Under the pieces are notes generated by a model. That model saw only the letters and a list, made by a program, of their open reading frames with translations, was not told the origin of the DNA and searched no databases. Positions 51,331-60,277 of a DNA stretch of 64,000 bases are shown here, piece after piece. Each line of letters opens with the position of its first letter. Positions within the stretch are counted from its first letter, which is position 1. The position numbers and the translations under genes are program-made. This DNA comes from Kribbella jiaozuonensis (GTDB taxonomy: Bacteria > Actinomycetota > Actinomycetes > Propionibacteriales > Kribbellaceae): positions 1,426,001 to 1,490,000 of the forward strand of contig NZ_SZPZ01000001.1 of NCBI RefSeq assembly GCF_005233875.1, given 5' to 3'.

Positions 51331-53175
51331 ATGACGAACAGCGGTGAGCGTACGACGATGACCAGACGGACCCTGATCGGCGGAGCATCCGCCCTGGCCG
51401 CGGCCGGGTTCACGGCCGTCCCGGCGTACGCCGGCGGAACCGGACACGGCCGGAGTGTCCGCTTGAGCGTCATGGGCACGACCGACCTGCACGGCAACGT
51501 CTTCAACTGGGACTACTTCAAGAACGCCGAGTACGACGACTCCGCGCACAACGACATCGGCCTCGCGAAGATCTCCACGCTCGTCACCGCGGTCCGGGAC
51601 CGCATCGCCGCGGACCGGCACGCGCCGCGTCCGCTGCTGCTCGATGCCGGCGACACGATCCAGGGGACTCCGCTGGCGTATTACTTCGCCAAGATCGAGC
51701 CGATCACCGGTGGTCACATCCACCCGATGGCGGCGGCGATGAACCGGATCGGGTACGACGCGGCGGCGCTCGGCAACCACGAGTTCAACTACGGGATCGA
51801 GCTGCTGCGCAAGTTCCAGCGGCAGCTGCGGTTCCCGCTGCTCGGGGCGAATGCGCAGGACTGGACGACGGGGCTGCCGGCGTTCCCGCCGTACGTGCTG
51901 AAGCGGGTGCACGTGCCGGGCGAGAAGCCGATCACCGTCGGCATCCTCGGCCTGACCAACCCCGGCATCGCGATCTGGGACAAGGCGAACGTCGAGAACA
52001 AGCTCAAGTTCGGCGGGATCGTCGAGCTGGCCAAGGTGTGGGTGCCGCGGGTGCGCAAGGCCGGTGCGGACATCGTGATCGCGTCGGTGCACTCGGGGAT
52101 GGATCTCTCCTCGTCGTACGGCGATGCGCTGCCGTATCCGGAGAACACGTCGGTGCTGCTGGCCGAGACCGTGCCTGGGATCGACGCCGTACTCGTCGGG
52201 CATGCGCATCTGGAGATCCCGGAGCGCCTCGTCACGAACAAGACCAGCGGCGAGCAGGTCGTGCTGAGCGAGCCGCTGAAGTGGGGCATGCGGCTGTCGC
52301 TGATCGACCTCGACCTGCAGAAGGTCCGCGGTCGGTGGAAGGTCGTCAGCCGGCACAGCCAGGTGCTGAACGCGAACACCGTCGGCGCCGATCCGCGCGT
52401 GGTTGAGCTGCTGCAGAAGGATCACGAGAAGGTCGTCTCGTATGTGAACTCGAAGATCGGCACGTGCACCGAGGCGATGTCGGCGGCTACGGCTCCGTGG
52501 GAGGACACGGCCGCGCTGGACTTCGTCAACTTCATCCAGGCTGATGCGGTGTCGAAGGCTCTCGTGGGTACGCCGCAGGAGTCGCTGCCTGTGCTGGCGA
52601 TCGCTGCTCCATTCAACCGGGCGGCTGCGATCCCGGCTGGGGATGTGTCGATCCGCGATGTGGCTGGGTTGTACATCTTCGACAACACGCTGCTCGCGGT
52701 GACGATGACGGGGGCGCAGGTGAAGGCGTACCTGGAGTTCTCGGCGGCGTACTACAAGCAGGTGACCGGGGCCGGGCCGTTCCCGTCCGACCAGGTCACC
52801 AACGCGCCGACCTCGACTGCGCCTGGTGGAACGCCGGACTACAACTACGACGTCGTCGGCGGTCGGACCAAGCCCCTCACCTACAAGATCGACATCGCGA
52901 AGGCGGTCGGGGCGCGGATCACGGACCTTTCGTACGACGGGGTCGCGGTGGCGGCCGACCAGCAGTTCGTCGTCGCAGTGAACAACTACCGCCAGTCGGG
53001 CGGAGGCAACTTCCCGCACGTCTCCACGGCGCCGGTCGTCTACAACCGCCAGGTAGAAATCCGCCAACTAATGATCGACTACGTAACCGCCACCGGCTCG
53101 GTCGACCCCAACACCTTCCACACAGTCGACTGGTCCCTAACCTCAAACGGCACCCCCATCACCGTCACCAGCTAG
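51331..53175 (+). CDS. Tat-exported bifunctional metallophosphatase / 5'-nucleotidase
   Basis: 614 residues. A twin-arginine signal (TRRTLIGGASALAAAG) ends near residue 32. The N-terminal metallophosphatase domain has the metal motifs TTDLHGN, DAGDTIQG, GNHEFNYG, VHSGMD and GHAHLEIP. The C-terminal 5'-nucleotidase domain (~360-600) contains a substrate-binding NNYRQSGGGNFP. Such enzymes dephosphorylate extracellular nucleotides or 2',3'-cyclic nucleotides to salvage phosphate and nucleosides. ATG 51331 has GAGGCGG just upstream; ATG 51358 is the alternative. Confidence 0.93.
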   Translation: MTNSGERTTMTRRTLIGGASALAAAGFTAVPAYAGGTGHGRSVRLSVMGTTDLHGNVFNWDYFKNAEYDDSAHNDIGLAKISTLVTAVRDRIAADRHAPRPLLLDAGDTIQGTPLAYYFAKIEPITGGHIHPMAAAMNRIGYDAAALGNHEFNYGIELLRKFQRQLRFPLLGANAQDWTTGLPAFPPYVLKRVHVPGEKPITVGILGLTNPGIAIWDKANVENKLKFGGIVELAKVWVPRVRKAGADIVIASVHSGMDLSSSYGDALPYPENTSVLLAETVPGIDAVLVGHAHLEIPERLVTNKTSGEQVVLSEPLKWGMRLSLIDLDLQKVRGRWKVVSRHSQVLNANTVGADPRVVELLQKDHEKVVSYVNSKIGTCTEAMSAATAPWEDTAALDFVNFIQADAVSKALVGTPQESLPVLAIAAPFNRAAAIPAGDVSIRDVAGLYIFDNTLLAVTMTGAQVKAYLEFSAAYYKQVTGAGPFPSDQVTNAPTSTAPGGTPDYNYDVVGGRTKPLTYKIDIAKAVGARITDLSYDGVAVAADQQFVVAVNNYRQSGGGNFPHVSTAPVVYNRQVEIRQLMIDYVTATGSVDPNTFHTVDWSLTSNGTPITVTS

Positions 53176-53186
53176 CAGCCAGCCCA

Positions 53187-53520
53187 TCGCGGCGCCACGC
53201 GCGGCTCGTGGGAATGTGGTCGAGCCCTCGCGGTGCTACGCGCGACTCCTTCGTCGCCGTGCTACGCGCCGCCCCACCCACCCCCGGGCTTATCGCCCGG
53301 AGCATCCCTTCCGGCTATCGCCGGGGTGCCCGGCTATCGCCGGATCTTCCGGCTGCCGCCGGGTCTGCGGCTGCCGCCGCGGGTGACCGCCTCGTCGGCG
53401 CGCCTACACGTGCTCGGCGACGCGGATCGGGCATCGGCGAGGGAGCCACGCAGCACCGCGAGCATGGTCGATCCGCGCGGTGCTTCGCGTGGCTCACACC
53501 CGCCCCGGGCTTATTGCCCG
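53187..53520. repeat. Repeat-rich intergenic region with an array of stem-loops
   Basis: This covers most of the 414-base gap 53176-53589. Four copies of a 17-bp word like TCGCGGTGCTACGCGCG lie at 53187, 53228, 53254 and 53475. Six short perfect hairpins with 4-5 base loops lie at 53284-53300, 53311-53324, 53330-53343, 53349-53362, 53367-53380 and 53506-53520 (for example CCGGC-TATC-GCCGG). Open frames exist in several phases but show no protein-like composition, so I treat the region as non-coding. Confidence 0.75.
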
Positions 53521-53567
53521 TGCATCCCCCTCAAGCCACCGCTGGCTGTGCTCTTGACCGGGGGAGA

Positions 53568-53584
53568 GACTAAGTGATTTAGTC
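53568..53584. promoter_or_regulatory. Inverted repeat, GntR operator candidate
   Basis: GACTAA-GTGAT-TTAGTC is a perfect repeat ending 5 bases before the GTG of the GntR gene at 53590, a position suited to autoregulation. Part of it (TTAGTCAG) is echoed just downstream by GTGACTTA. Confidence 0.65.
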
Positions 53585-53589
53585 AGTTT

Positions 53590-54279
53590 GTGACTTACTC
53601 AGCGGCTGAGGTGCCGCCCAGCCTGTCTGACCGGTTGACCGAGTCGATTCTCGGGATCATCCGGGATGGTGGGTTGGGGCCGGGGGATGCGATTCCTTCT
53701 GCGCGGGAGTTGGCGAAGCGGTTCGCGATTACGACGCCGACGGTGCGGGAGGCGTTGCGGAAGTTGGAGGCGACGGGGGCGGTCGAGTTCCGGCACGGGT
53801 CCGGTACGTACGTCGGTCCTACGATCAACAACGTCGTACTGGCGAATCCGCACCGCCCGCCGATCACCAAGGACTCGGTGCTGCAGCTGATCAGCGCTCG
53901 GCTCGTACTCGAGCCGGCCGTCGCCGCCCAGTCCGCGGTGGCCCGGCAGCCTGAGAATCTTGAACGCCTGGAGGCCGCCGTCACCAACGCGCTCATCCCG
54001 CCCGGCGGTCCGGCATTCGCGCTAAACTTTCACGTCGAGCTCGCCGCCGCGTCCGGGAACCCTTTACTGCAAGAGGTTCTGTCGTCCCTGCTGAAGGTAC
54101 GCGTCCGCGAGCAGCAGCAGATCCGTGCGCTGTACGACAACCGTGAGCGCGACCACGAGGAGCACCAAGCGATCGTCGAGGCCGTCCGCGCCCAGGACGC
54201 CGCCGAGGCCGAGCGCCTGACCCGCGAGCACCTCGACAACATCCGCCGCGCCATCGAGTCCGCCCCGGAGTGGTCATGA
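53590..54279 (+). CDS. GntR-family (FadR subfamily) transcriptional regulator
   Basis: 229 residues. The winged helix-turn-helix is at ~12-75 (AIPSARELAKRFAITTPTVREALRKLEATG, in parts) and an FCD-type all-helical effector domain follows with metal-ligand histidines (FHVELAAASGNP, DHEEHQAIVEAV). FadR/FCD regulators sense carboxylic acids. It starts with GTG 53590 directly after an inverted repeat and is coupled (ATGA) to a creatininase-family gene, so it most likely governs the operon up to the AbgT transporter. Confidence 0.92.
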   Translation: MTYSAAEVPPSLSDRLTESILGIIRDGGLGPGDAIPSARELAKRFAITTPTVREALRKLEATGAVEFRHGSGTYVGPTINNVVLANPHRPPITKDSVLQLISARLVLEPAVAAQSAVARQPENLERLEAAVTNALIPPGGPAFALNFHVELAAASGNPLLQEVLSSLLKVRVREQQQIRALYDNRERDHEEHQAIVEAVRAQDAAEAERLTREHLDNIRRAIESAPEWS

Positions 54280-55019
54280 ACCTCGCCGAGATGACGACCG
54301 ATGAAGCGCTCGTCGCCGTACGCCGGTCCCCGCTGGTGATCGTGCCGGTCGGGGCGCAGGAGCAGCACGGCGGCGGGATGGCGATGTCGACCGACACCGT
54401 TCGCGCGGTCGGCGTGGCCGAGCGGGTCGCGGAGCGGTTGGACGGTCGCGCGGTGATCGCACCAGCTGTCCCGTACGGCGTTTCGCCGCACCACATGGCG
54501 TTCGCCGGCACCATGACGTTGTCCCCGGCAACGTTCATGCAAGTACTCCGGGATGTCGTCGCCAGCCTGCACGAACACGGCTGGCGCCGGTTCCTGGTGA
54601 TCACCGGGCACGGTGGGAACAACGCCGCCCTGTCCGTACTCGCGCAGGAGTACGTCCGCAGCGAGCTCACGTTCGCGTGGACCCCGGTCACGTCCGTGGT
54701 GTCGGACCTGATCACAGGAGTCAGTGAGGTACACGGTCACGCCGGCGAGGCGGAGACCGCGCAGATGCTGTACCTGGCCCCGGACCTCGTCCAGGCCGAT
54801 CGCCTGGAGCCGGGCGCCACCATGCTCGACGAACTGACCACGACGGCCCGGCTGTCCCGGCAGTCGCGCGGACCGCGGCTGTCCGTCGGGTTCGACGCGT
54901 ACCACAAGCGTGGCGTACTGGGTGACCCCCGTCGCGCCACCGCCGAGGACGGCCGTCTCCTGGTGGAGACCGCCGCCGACCGGATAGCCGCCTTCGCCGA
55001 CGAGCTGCTGTCGGCCTGA
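54276..55019 (+). CDS. Creatininase-family amidohydrolase
   Basis: 247 residues. The family signature VGAQEQHGGGMAMSTDT supplies metal ligands Glu, His and Asp, with later ones in TGHGGNN and GHAGEAETAQMLY. Members cleave cyclic or linear amides, and most are not true creatininases. The ATG overlaps the GntR stop by four bases. Together with a secreted esterase and an AbgT-type transporter it suggests breakdown of an aromatic or amide-bearing carboxylate, with the substrate unknown. Confidence 0.88.
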   Translation: MNLAEMTTDEALVAVRRSPLVIVPVGAQEQHGGGMAMSTDTVRAVGVAERVAERLDGRAVIAPAVPYGVSPHHMAFAGTMTLSPATFMQVLRDVVASLHEHGWRRFLVITGHGGNNAALSVLAQEYVRSELTFAWTPVTSVVSDLITGVSEVHGHAGEAETAQMLYLAPDLVQADRLEPGATMLDELTTTARLSRQSRGPRLSVGFDAYHKRGVLGDPRRATAEDGRLLVETAADRIAAFADELLSA

Positions 55020-55112
55020 CGTCGTACCACCCCGAACGCTGGACCTTCGCTCAGGGAGGTCCAGGCGCGAGCCTGCCCGCCCGCAGGCCGCATGCCCGAG
55101 GAGGCACCCCTG

Positions 55113-56033
55113 ATGAACCTCGCACGCCCGAAAACACTCAGCGCGCTGCTGGCGTCGGCGGCTCTGGTGACCGCCGCCACCACGTTGCCCACGGCAACCG
55201 CATCGGCCGCGTCCACCACGCCCGGCTGTGGCAAGCAGGCCGCCGCGAGTGGCGACTACACCGTGCAGAGCGGTGGTCTGACCCGCACCTACCGCCTGCA
55301 CGTGCCGAACAACTACAAGAGCTCCAAGCCTGCCGAGCTCATTTTGGTCTACCACGGCCGCGGCAAGACCGGTGCCCAGACCGAAGCCTTCTCCGACCTC
55401 TCCAAGCTCGACGCGATCGTTGCCTACCCCAACGGTGTGATCGGCGACGAGGACAAGCAGGCCTGGCAGGGCGCGCCGTACGCCGCCAAGGGCGTGGACG
55501 ACGTGAAGTTCACCGCCGATCTGCTGGACGACCTCGAGTCGAAGTACTGCGTCGACACCCGCGCCGTCTACGCGACCGGCAAATCCAACGGCGCCGGCTT
55601 CACCGGGATTTTGGCATGCCAAATGGCTGACCGGTTCGCGGCGATCGCTCCGGTCTCCGGCGCGTTCTACATCCAGGGCACACACTGCGCGCCGAGCCGT
55701 CCGATCCCGGTCCTCGACATCCACGGCACCGGCGACACCACGATCCCGTACGGCGGCGACGGCGAGCGGGACTTGCCGAGTATCCAGACCTGGGTCCGCG
55801 ACTGGACGGTCCGCGACCACTGCAATCCCGATCCGAAGACGAGTCAGCTCGGTGACGACGTACTGAAGTTCACGTACAAGGGCTGCAAGGCTGACGTCGT
55901 ACACGTCGCGGTTACCGACGGCGGCCACAGCTGGCCGGGCTCGGACTCCACGTCCGGACCGGGCTACGTGACGCAGACATTCGAGGCGCACGAGCTGATC
56001 GGTGCATTCTTCAAGGCGCACAAGCTCTCATGA
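55113..56033 (+). CDS. Secreted esterase, PHB depolymerase / feruloyl esterase-like (LpqC type)
   Basis: 306 residues. A signal peptide ends near SASAAST (~33). The alpha/beta hydrolase core begins with TVQSGGLTRTYRLHVP. The nucleophile elbow is GKSNG (in YATGKSNGAGF), the acid is in DIHGTGDTTIPY and the His in DGGHSWPG. This is the LpqC / CE1-like arrangement seen in polyhydroxybutyrate depolymerases and feruloyl esterases. ATG 55113 follows AGGAGG by 8 bases. Its stop overlaps the AbgT start (ATGA), so secretion of the esterase and uptake of a product look coupled. A 14-bp palindrome TTTGGCATGCCAAA lies inside the gene at 55610-55623. Confidence 0.85.
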   Translation: MNLARPKTLSALLASAALVTAATTLPTATASAASTTPGCGKQAAASGDYTVQSGGLTRTYRLHVPNNYKSSKPAELILVYHGRGKTGAQTEAFSDLSKLDAIVAYPNGVIGDEDKQAWQGAPYAAKGVDDVKFTADLLDDLESKYCVDTRAVYATGKSNGAGFTGILACQMADRFAAIAPVSGAFYIQGTHCAPSRPIPVLDIHGTGDTTIPYGGDGERDLPSIQTWVRDWTVRDHCNPDPKTSQLGDDVLKFTYKGCKADVVHVAVTDGGHSWPGSDSTSGPGYVTQTFEAHELIGAFFKAHKLS

Positions 56034-57562
56034 GTACGACGACTGAGACGAGGGAGCTGCCCCGGCTGGTCCGGGCGATGGCTGTCATCGAACGGGTCGG
56101 GAACGCGTTGCCGCATCCGTTCTGGCTGTTCTGGATCCTGTCCGCGATCCTCGCCGTCGTCAGCGCGATCCTGTCTGCCCTCGATGTGTCAGTGCTCTCG
56201 CCCAAGGACGGCAAGGAGGTCGCCGTACAGAACCTGCTGTCCGGCGACGGGCTGCAGATGGCGGTCTCGACGGCGATCTCGAACTTCGCCGAGTTCCCTC
56301 CGATGGCGACGATCGTGGTCGTGATCATGGGCGTCGCGCTGGCCGAACGGACCGGATTCCTGCAGGCGCTGATGCGGGTCAGCGTGTCCCGCGTGCCTAC
56401 GTCGATGGTGGTGTTCGCGGTCGCGTTCGCCGGCACGATGGCGCATGTCGCGTCGGCCGCGGCGTACATCATCCTGGTGCCGCTGGGCGGGCTCGCGTTC
56501 CGCGCGGTCGGTCGGTCGCCGATCCTCGGCATCGTGGTCGCTTACACGGCGATCGCATCCGGGTACGACGCGAGCCCGATCCCGACCCCCAACGACGCGA
56601 TCTTCGCCGGCATCACCACCGCGGCCGCGAAGACGATCGACCCGAACGCACACGTCTCGGTGTTGTCGAACTGGTTCTTCAACATCGCGTCGTCGGTCCT
56701 ACTGGCGCTGGTGATCACGCTCGTCACGCGGCTGGTCTTGAGCAAGAGAACCGACCTCGACGCCGACCCCGACGCGCCAGGTGACGATCCGGATCAGCTG
56801 GCCGTTTCAGTTGCCGAGCGCAAGGGTCTGCGCCGGGCCGGCATCGTGTTCCTGGTCGCGGCGGTAGCGATCGTCGCAGTACTGCTGCCGCACGATTCAC
56901 CGCTGCGGGGCAAGGACGGCAGCATCGTCGACTCGCCGTTCCTGGACGGGATCGCGGTGGTCGTCGCCGTACTGTTCGGCCTCGTCGGCATCACGTACGG
57001 CGTGACCGTGAAGGCGATCGAGCGCGCGGCCGACGTACCGAAGCTGATGGCCGAGGGAATCAAGCAGATGGCGCCGGTCCTGGTGCTGTTCTTCGCGATC
57101 GCGCAGTTCCTCGCGTACTTCGACTGGAGCAACATCGGCGATCTGCTGTCCGCGGAGTCGGCGCGCTGGCTCGGCGATCTCGGCGCGCCGAAGGTGGTGA
57201 TCTTCCTCGGCATCCTCGCGCTGCTCACGGTCATCAACGTGCTGGTGACCAGCGGCTCGGCGATGTGGTCGCTGACCGCGCCGATCCTGGTGCCGATGAT
57301 GCTTCTGCTCAACGTGCCCGCCGAGACCACGCAGGCGCTGTTCCGCATCGCCGACTCGGGCTCGACGGCAATCACCCCGATGAGCCCGTACTTCGTGATG
57401 GCGCTCGGCTTCCTGCAGCGCTACCGAAAGGACGCCGGCGTAGGCACCCTCGCGTCGTACACCGTGCCGCTCGCGGTCTCGATGACTATCGCGTGGACCC
57501 TGCTGTTCCTGGCGTGGTGGGCCCTTGGCATCCCACTCGGCCCGGGCGCGCCCGTCAGGTGA
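56030..57562 (+). CDS. AbgT-family transporter
   Basis: 510 residues with ten or more spans and the family's helical-hairpin motifs (AYTAIASGYDASPIPTP, then NDAIFAG, and DSGSTAITPMSPYF near the end). AbgT proteins carry p-aminobenzoyl-glutamate inward or act as sulfonamide exporters with proton coupling. The ATG overlaps the esterase stop, so it is the last gene of the GntR operon. Its 3' end overlaps the convergent pncA by eight bases. Confidence 0.92.
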   Translation: MSTTTETRELPRLVRAMAVIERVGNALPHPFWLFWILSAILAVVSAILSALDVSVLSPKDGKEVAVQNLLSGDGLQMAVSTAISNFAEFPPMATIVVVIMGVALAERTGFLQALMRVSVSRVPTSMVVFAVAFAGTMAHVASAAAYIILVPLGGLAFRAVGRSPILGIVVAYTAIASGYDASPIPTPNDAIFAGITTAAAKTIDPNAHVSVLSNWFFNIASSVLLALVITLVTRLVLSKRTDLDADPDAPGDDPDQLAVSVAERKGLRRAGIVFLVAAVAIVAVLLPHDSPLRGKDGSIVDSPFLDGIAVVVAVLFGLVGITYGVTVKAIERAADVPKLMAEGIKQMAPVLVLFFAIAQFLAYFDWSNIGDLLSAESARWLGDLGAPKVVIFLGILALLTVINVLVTSGSAMWSLTAPILVPMMLLLNVPAETTQALFRIADSGSTAITPMSPYFVMALGFLQRYRKDAGVGTLASYTVPLAVSMTIAWTLLFLAWWALGIPLGPGAPVR

Positions 57563-58133
57563 CGTCGACGCCGGCGGCCCGGAGATCCGTCAGGGCCTGT
57601 TCGGTCGATGAGGGTGCGACGCCGGCGGTCAGGTTGATCAGGACCGTTGTGCCGAAGCCCTCCTTGCGGGCGTCCAGCGCCGTCGCGCGGACGCAGTAGT
57701 CCGTCGCGATGCCGCAGACGTCGACGTCGGTCACGCCCTTGCCGCGCAGCCAGTCGGCCAGGGCGTGACCGCCCTCATGGGACTTTCCTTCGAAGCCTGA
57801 GTACGCCGCGGCGTACTCACCTTTGTCGAAGATCGCGTCGAACGGTTGCGGGTCCAGGTTCGGGTGGAAGCTGACCCCGTCCGTCCCGGCCACGCAGTGC
57901 CGCGGCCAGGAGTGGACGAAGTCGGGTTCCTTGGAGAAGTGGTCGCCGGGGTCGATGTGGTGGTCGCGGGTGGCCACGACGTACGCGTACTGGCGTTCGT
58001 CGGGCTCGGCCTCGTGCCAGTGGTGGAGGAGTTCGCCGATCCGGAACGCGACGTCGGCCCCGCCGGCGACGGCCAGGCTTCCGCCCTCGCAGAAGTCGTT
58101 CTGCACATCCACCACGATCAGTGCCCGGGCCAT
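57555..58133 (-). CDS. pncA: Nicotinamidase / pyrazinamidase
   Basis: 192 residues, full length. It deamidates nicotinamide to nicotinate for NAD salvage. The catalytic triad is D9 (VVDVQNDF), K104 (FDKGEY) and C147 (ATDYCV). Metal ligands are in ATRDHHIDP, and the cis-peptide CGIATDYC is intact. Sequence relatives activate the drug pyrazinamide. It lies convergent to AbgT and upstream of no co-directional partner, so it is a single-gene unit. Confidence 0.94.
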   Translation of the reverse strand: MARALIVVDVQNDFCEGGSLAVAGGADVAFRIGELLHHWHEAEPDERQYAYVVATRDHHIDPGDHFSKEPDFVHSWPRHCVAGTDGVSFHPNLDPQPFDAIFDKGEYAAAYSGFEGKSHEGGHALADWLRGKGVTDVDVCGIATDYCVRATALDARKEGFGTTVLINLTAGVAPSSTEQALTDLRAAGVDVT

Positions 58134-58208
58134 CGCGACGCTCCTTCATCGGGGGAGTTCCCTCTGCCCACGGTACAAGCGTCAACGCCGTCCGGCTGGG
58201 ATTGCGAG

Positions 58209-58988
58209 TTATGCGGGCAGCAGGGTCCCGCCGGTCACGCGCAGGATCTGGCCCTGGATCGCCTTGGTTCGCGGTGAGGTGAGGAAGAGGATCGCGTCCG
58301 CGAGCTCGGTCGTCTCCGGCAGGTGCCGGGCGCTGAATCCGGCCGCGATCTGCTCCAGTGCGGGCTGCGGTATGACCCGGTGTGCGCCGTTCTCCAGGGT
58401 GATTCCGGGCATGACGACGTTGACGAGTACGCCGTCCGCACCCAGGTCGTGCTGCACACTCGCGATCAGCCCGTGCAGCCCTGCCTTGGCCGCGCTGTAC
58501 GGCCACGACCCGGGCAAGCCACGCTCGGCGAGGTCCGTGGAGATCAGCACCAGCCGCCCGTGCGCGGACCGCCGCAACGCCGGTGCCACCTGCTGCACCA
58601 GGTGGTAGTTGCCCTCGAGGTTGGCCCGCATGATCGGCACCCACCACTCGGCCGGCCCGTCCTCGACCTTCGTCGGCCGGTCGTGGAACCCGGCGTTACC
58701 CCAATCGACCGCGTTCCCGACCACAGCATCGAGCCCGCCCCAGTGCTCCACCACAGACGCAACAGATGCCGCAATCGTCTCGGGCGCGGAGAGATCCATG
58801 GGTACGACGTACGCCGTACCGCCCGCCGCCTCGATCTCCTCGGCGACCGCCTCGGCAGCGTCCTTGCGCGAGTTGTACGTGATCGCGACCCGCGCCCCCT
58901 CGGCGCCGAACGCGATCGCCGTCGCCCGCCCGATCCCCGACGACCCGCCCGTCACCAGCACCGCCGCGTCCTTGAATCCCAGGTCCAT
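58209..58988 (-). CDS. Short-chain dehydrogenase/reductase (SDR)
   Basis: 259 residues. NAD(P) motif TGGSSGIGRA (~14-23); the usual NNAG is replaced by GNAVDWG (~91-97). The catalytic residues lie in LISTDLAE and PYSAAKAG, and GQILRVTGG marks the C-terminus. The family is FabG-like, with substrate unknown. A perfect 18-bp-arm inverted repeat lies just upstream of the start (59005-59047), so expression is probably under tight repression by a regulator not encoded next door. Confidence 0.88.
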   Translation of the reverse strand: MDLGFKDAAVLVTGGSSGIGRATAIAFGAEGARVAITYNSRKDAAEAVAEEIEAAGGTAYVVPMDLSAPETIAASVASVVEHWGGLDAVVGNAVDWGNAGFHDRPTKVEDGPAEWWVPIMRANLEGNYHLVQQVAPALRRSAHGRLVLISTDLAERGLPGSWPYSAAKAGLHGLIASVQHDLGADGVLVNVVMPGITLENGAHRVIPQPALEQIAAGFSARHLPETTELADAILFLTSPRTKAIQGQILRVTGGTLLPA

Positions 58989-59004
58989 GACCCGTCCTTC
59001 CGGT

Positions 59005-59047
59005 ATTTGTTAGTCGGCTAAGCAGAAAACTTAGCCGACTAACAAAT
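59005..59047. promoter_or_regulatory. Large operator: 18-bp perfect inverted repeat with 7-bp spacer
   Basis: Left arm ATTTGTTAGTCGGCTAAG (59005-59022), spacer CAGAAAA, right arm its exact reverse complement (59030-59047). Each arm contains its own near-palindrome TTAGTCGGCTAA or TTAGCCGACTAA, as if two dimers bind side by side. It lies 16 bases upstream of the SDR start and 79 bases before the antiporter start on the other strand. Confidence 0.85.
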
Positions 59048-59125
59048 CGAACGCAAGCCGCTGACGTCCGCCGATTCTCAGCGTTCCGGGAGCACAATGG
59101 CGCTCTCTGTGGGAAAGGAGCTGCG

Positions 59126-60277
59126 GTGAGCTTCACCATGCTGGCCGTGGTGGTTGCGGTCGGGTTGATCGGTCCGCTGCTGGCGCTGCCGCGCGGCTGG
59201 CACATCCCGGTCGTGCTCGGCGAGTTGCTGGCCGGCGTCGTCCTGGGCAAGACGGGTTTCGGGTACTTCGTCGCGTCCGACGACAAGTTCACGTTCCTCG
59301 CCGACATCGGGTTCGGGCTGGTGATGTTCGTTGCCGGGACCCACGTTCCGGTCCGCGACGAGAGCCTGCGCAAGGCGATCCGGCCCGGGCTGCTCCGCGC
59401 GGTGGTGACCGGCATCGTCGCGACCGGTCTCGCCTATGCCCTGAACGCGGTCTTCGACACCGGGCACGTCGCGCTGTACGCGGTACTGATGGCGTCCTCG
59501 TCCGCGGCGCTGGTCCTGCCGATCGTCGACTCGCTCGGACTGGGCGGGCGGCCGGTGGTCGAGTTGCTGCCCCAGGTCGCGATCGCCGATGCCGCGTGCA
59601 TCGTGGCGCTGCCGTTGGCGATCGATCCGCCGCACGCCGGCCGGGCGGCGCTCGGTGCGCTGGCGGTCCTCGTGGCCGGCGCTGGGGTGTACGTCCTGCT
59701 CAACTGGGCGGAGCGGTCCGGCGCACGGCGTCGGGCGCACAAGGTGTCGGAGGACCGGCAGTTCGCGATCGAGCTGCGGGTCAGTCTGATCGTGCTGTTC
59801 GCGCTGGCCGGTCTGGCGACGGCGACGCATGTCTCGATCATGCTGGCCGGGTTCGTACTCGGGCTCGCGGTGGCCGCGGTTGGCGAGCCCCGGCGGCTGG
59901 CGCGGCAGTTGTTCGCGTTGACCGAGGGTTTCCTCGGGCCGGTGTTCTTCGTCTGGCTCGGGGCCTCGCTCGATCTGCGGGAGCTCGGCACGAAGCCGGA
60001 GTTCATCGGCCTCGGCGCCGCGCTCGGTCTCGGTGCCGTGATCAGCCACCTGTCCGGGATGCTGACCCGGCAGCCCCTGAGTCTCGGTGTGCTGGCGTCG
60101 GCCCAGCTCGGGGTCCCGGTGGCGGCGGCCACGGTCGGTACGACGTTGCACGTCCTTCAGCCGGGGGAGCCGTCCGCGCTGATCCTCGGTGCGCTGGTGA
60201 CGATCGCGGTCGGCGTTGTGGCGGCTGGCATCGCCGTACGACGTGGTCTGGTCACGCCGAAGCCGGTGTCGGGGTGA
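59126..60277 (+). CDS. Cation/proton antiporter, CPA2 type
   Basis: 383 residues with about eleven spans. The opening WHIPVVLGELLAGVVLGKTG and the Asp/Ser-rich core (MASSSAALVLPIVDSLG, QVAIADAACIVALP, and FFVWLGASLDLREL) match the Na+/H+ or K+/H+ exchanger family CPA2. No cytoplasmic TrkA domain is attached. GTG 59126 is preceded by AAAGGAG. It is coupled (GTGA) to a DUF2252 gene. Role: pH or ion homeostasis. Confidence 0.88.
   Translation: MSFTMLAVVVAVGLIGPLLALPRGWHIPVVLGELLAGVVLGKTGFGYFVASDDKFTFLADIGFGLVMFVAGTHVPVRDESLRKAIRPGLLRAVVTGIVATGLAYALNAVFDTGHVALYAVLMASSSAALVLPIVDSLGLGGRPVVELLPQVAIADAACIVALPLAIDPPHAGRAALGALAVLVAGAGVYVLLNWAERSGARRRAHKVSEDRQFAIELRVSLIVLFALAGLATATHVSIMLAGFVLGLAVAAVGEPRRLARQLFALTEGFLGPVFFVWLGASLDLRELGTKPEFIGLGAALGLGAVISHLSGMLTRQPLSLGVLASAQLGVPVAAATVGTTLHVLQPGEPSALILGALVTIAVGVVAAGIAVRRGLVTPKPVSG

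Noticed and set aside
53208..53577. Two overlapping open frames (about 115-120 codons) in the spacer before the GntR gene
   Set aside because: The encoded residues follow the short repeats and hairpins in every phase, with no protein-like pattern and no ribosome binding site. The region is better described as non-coding repeats.
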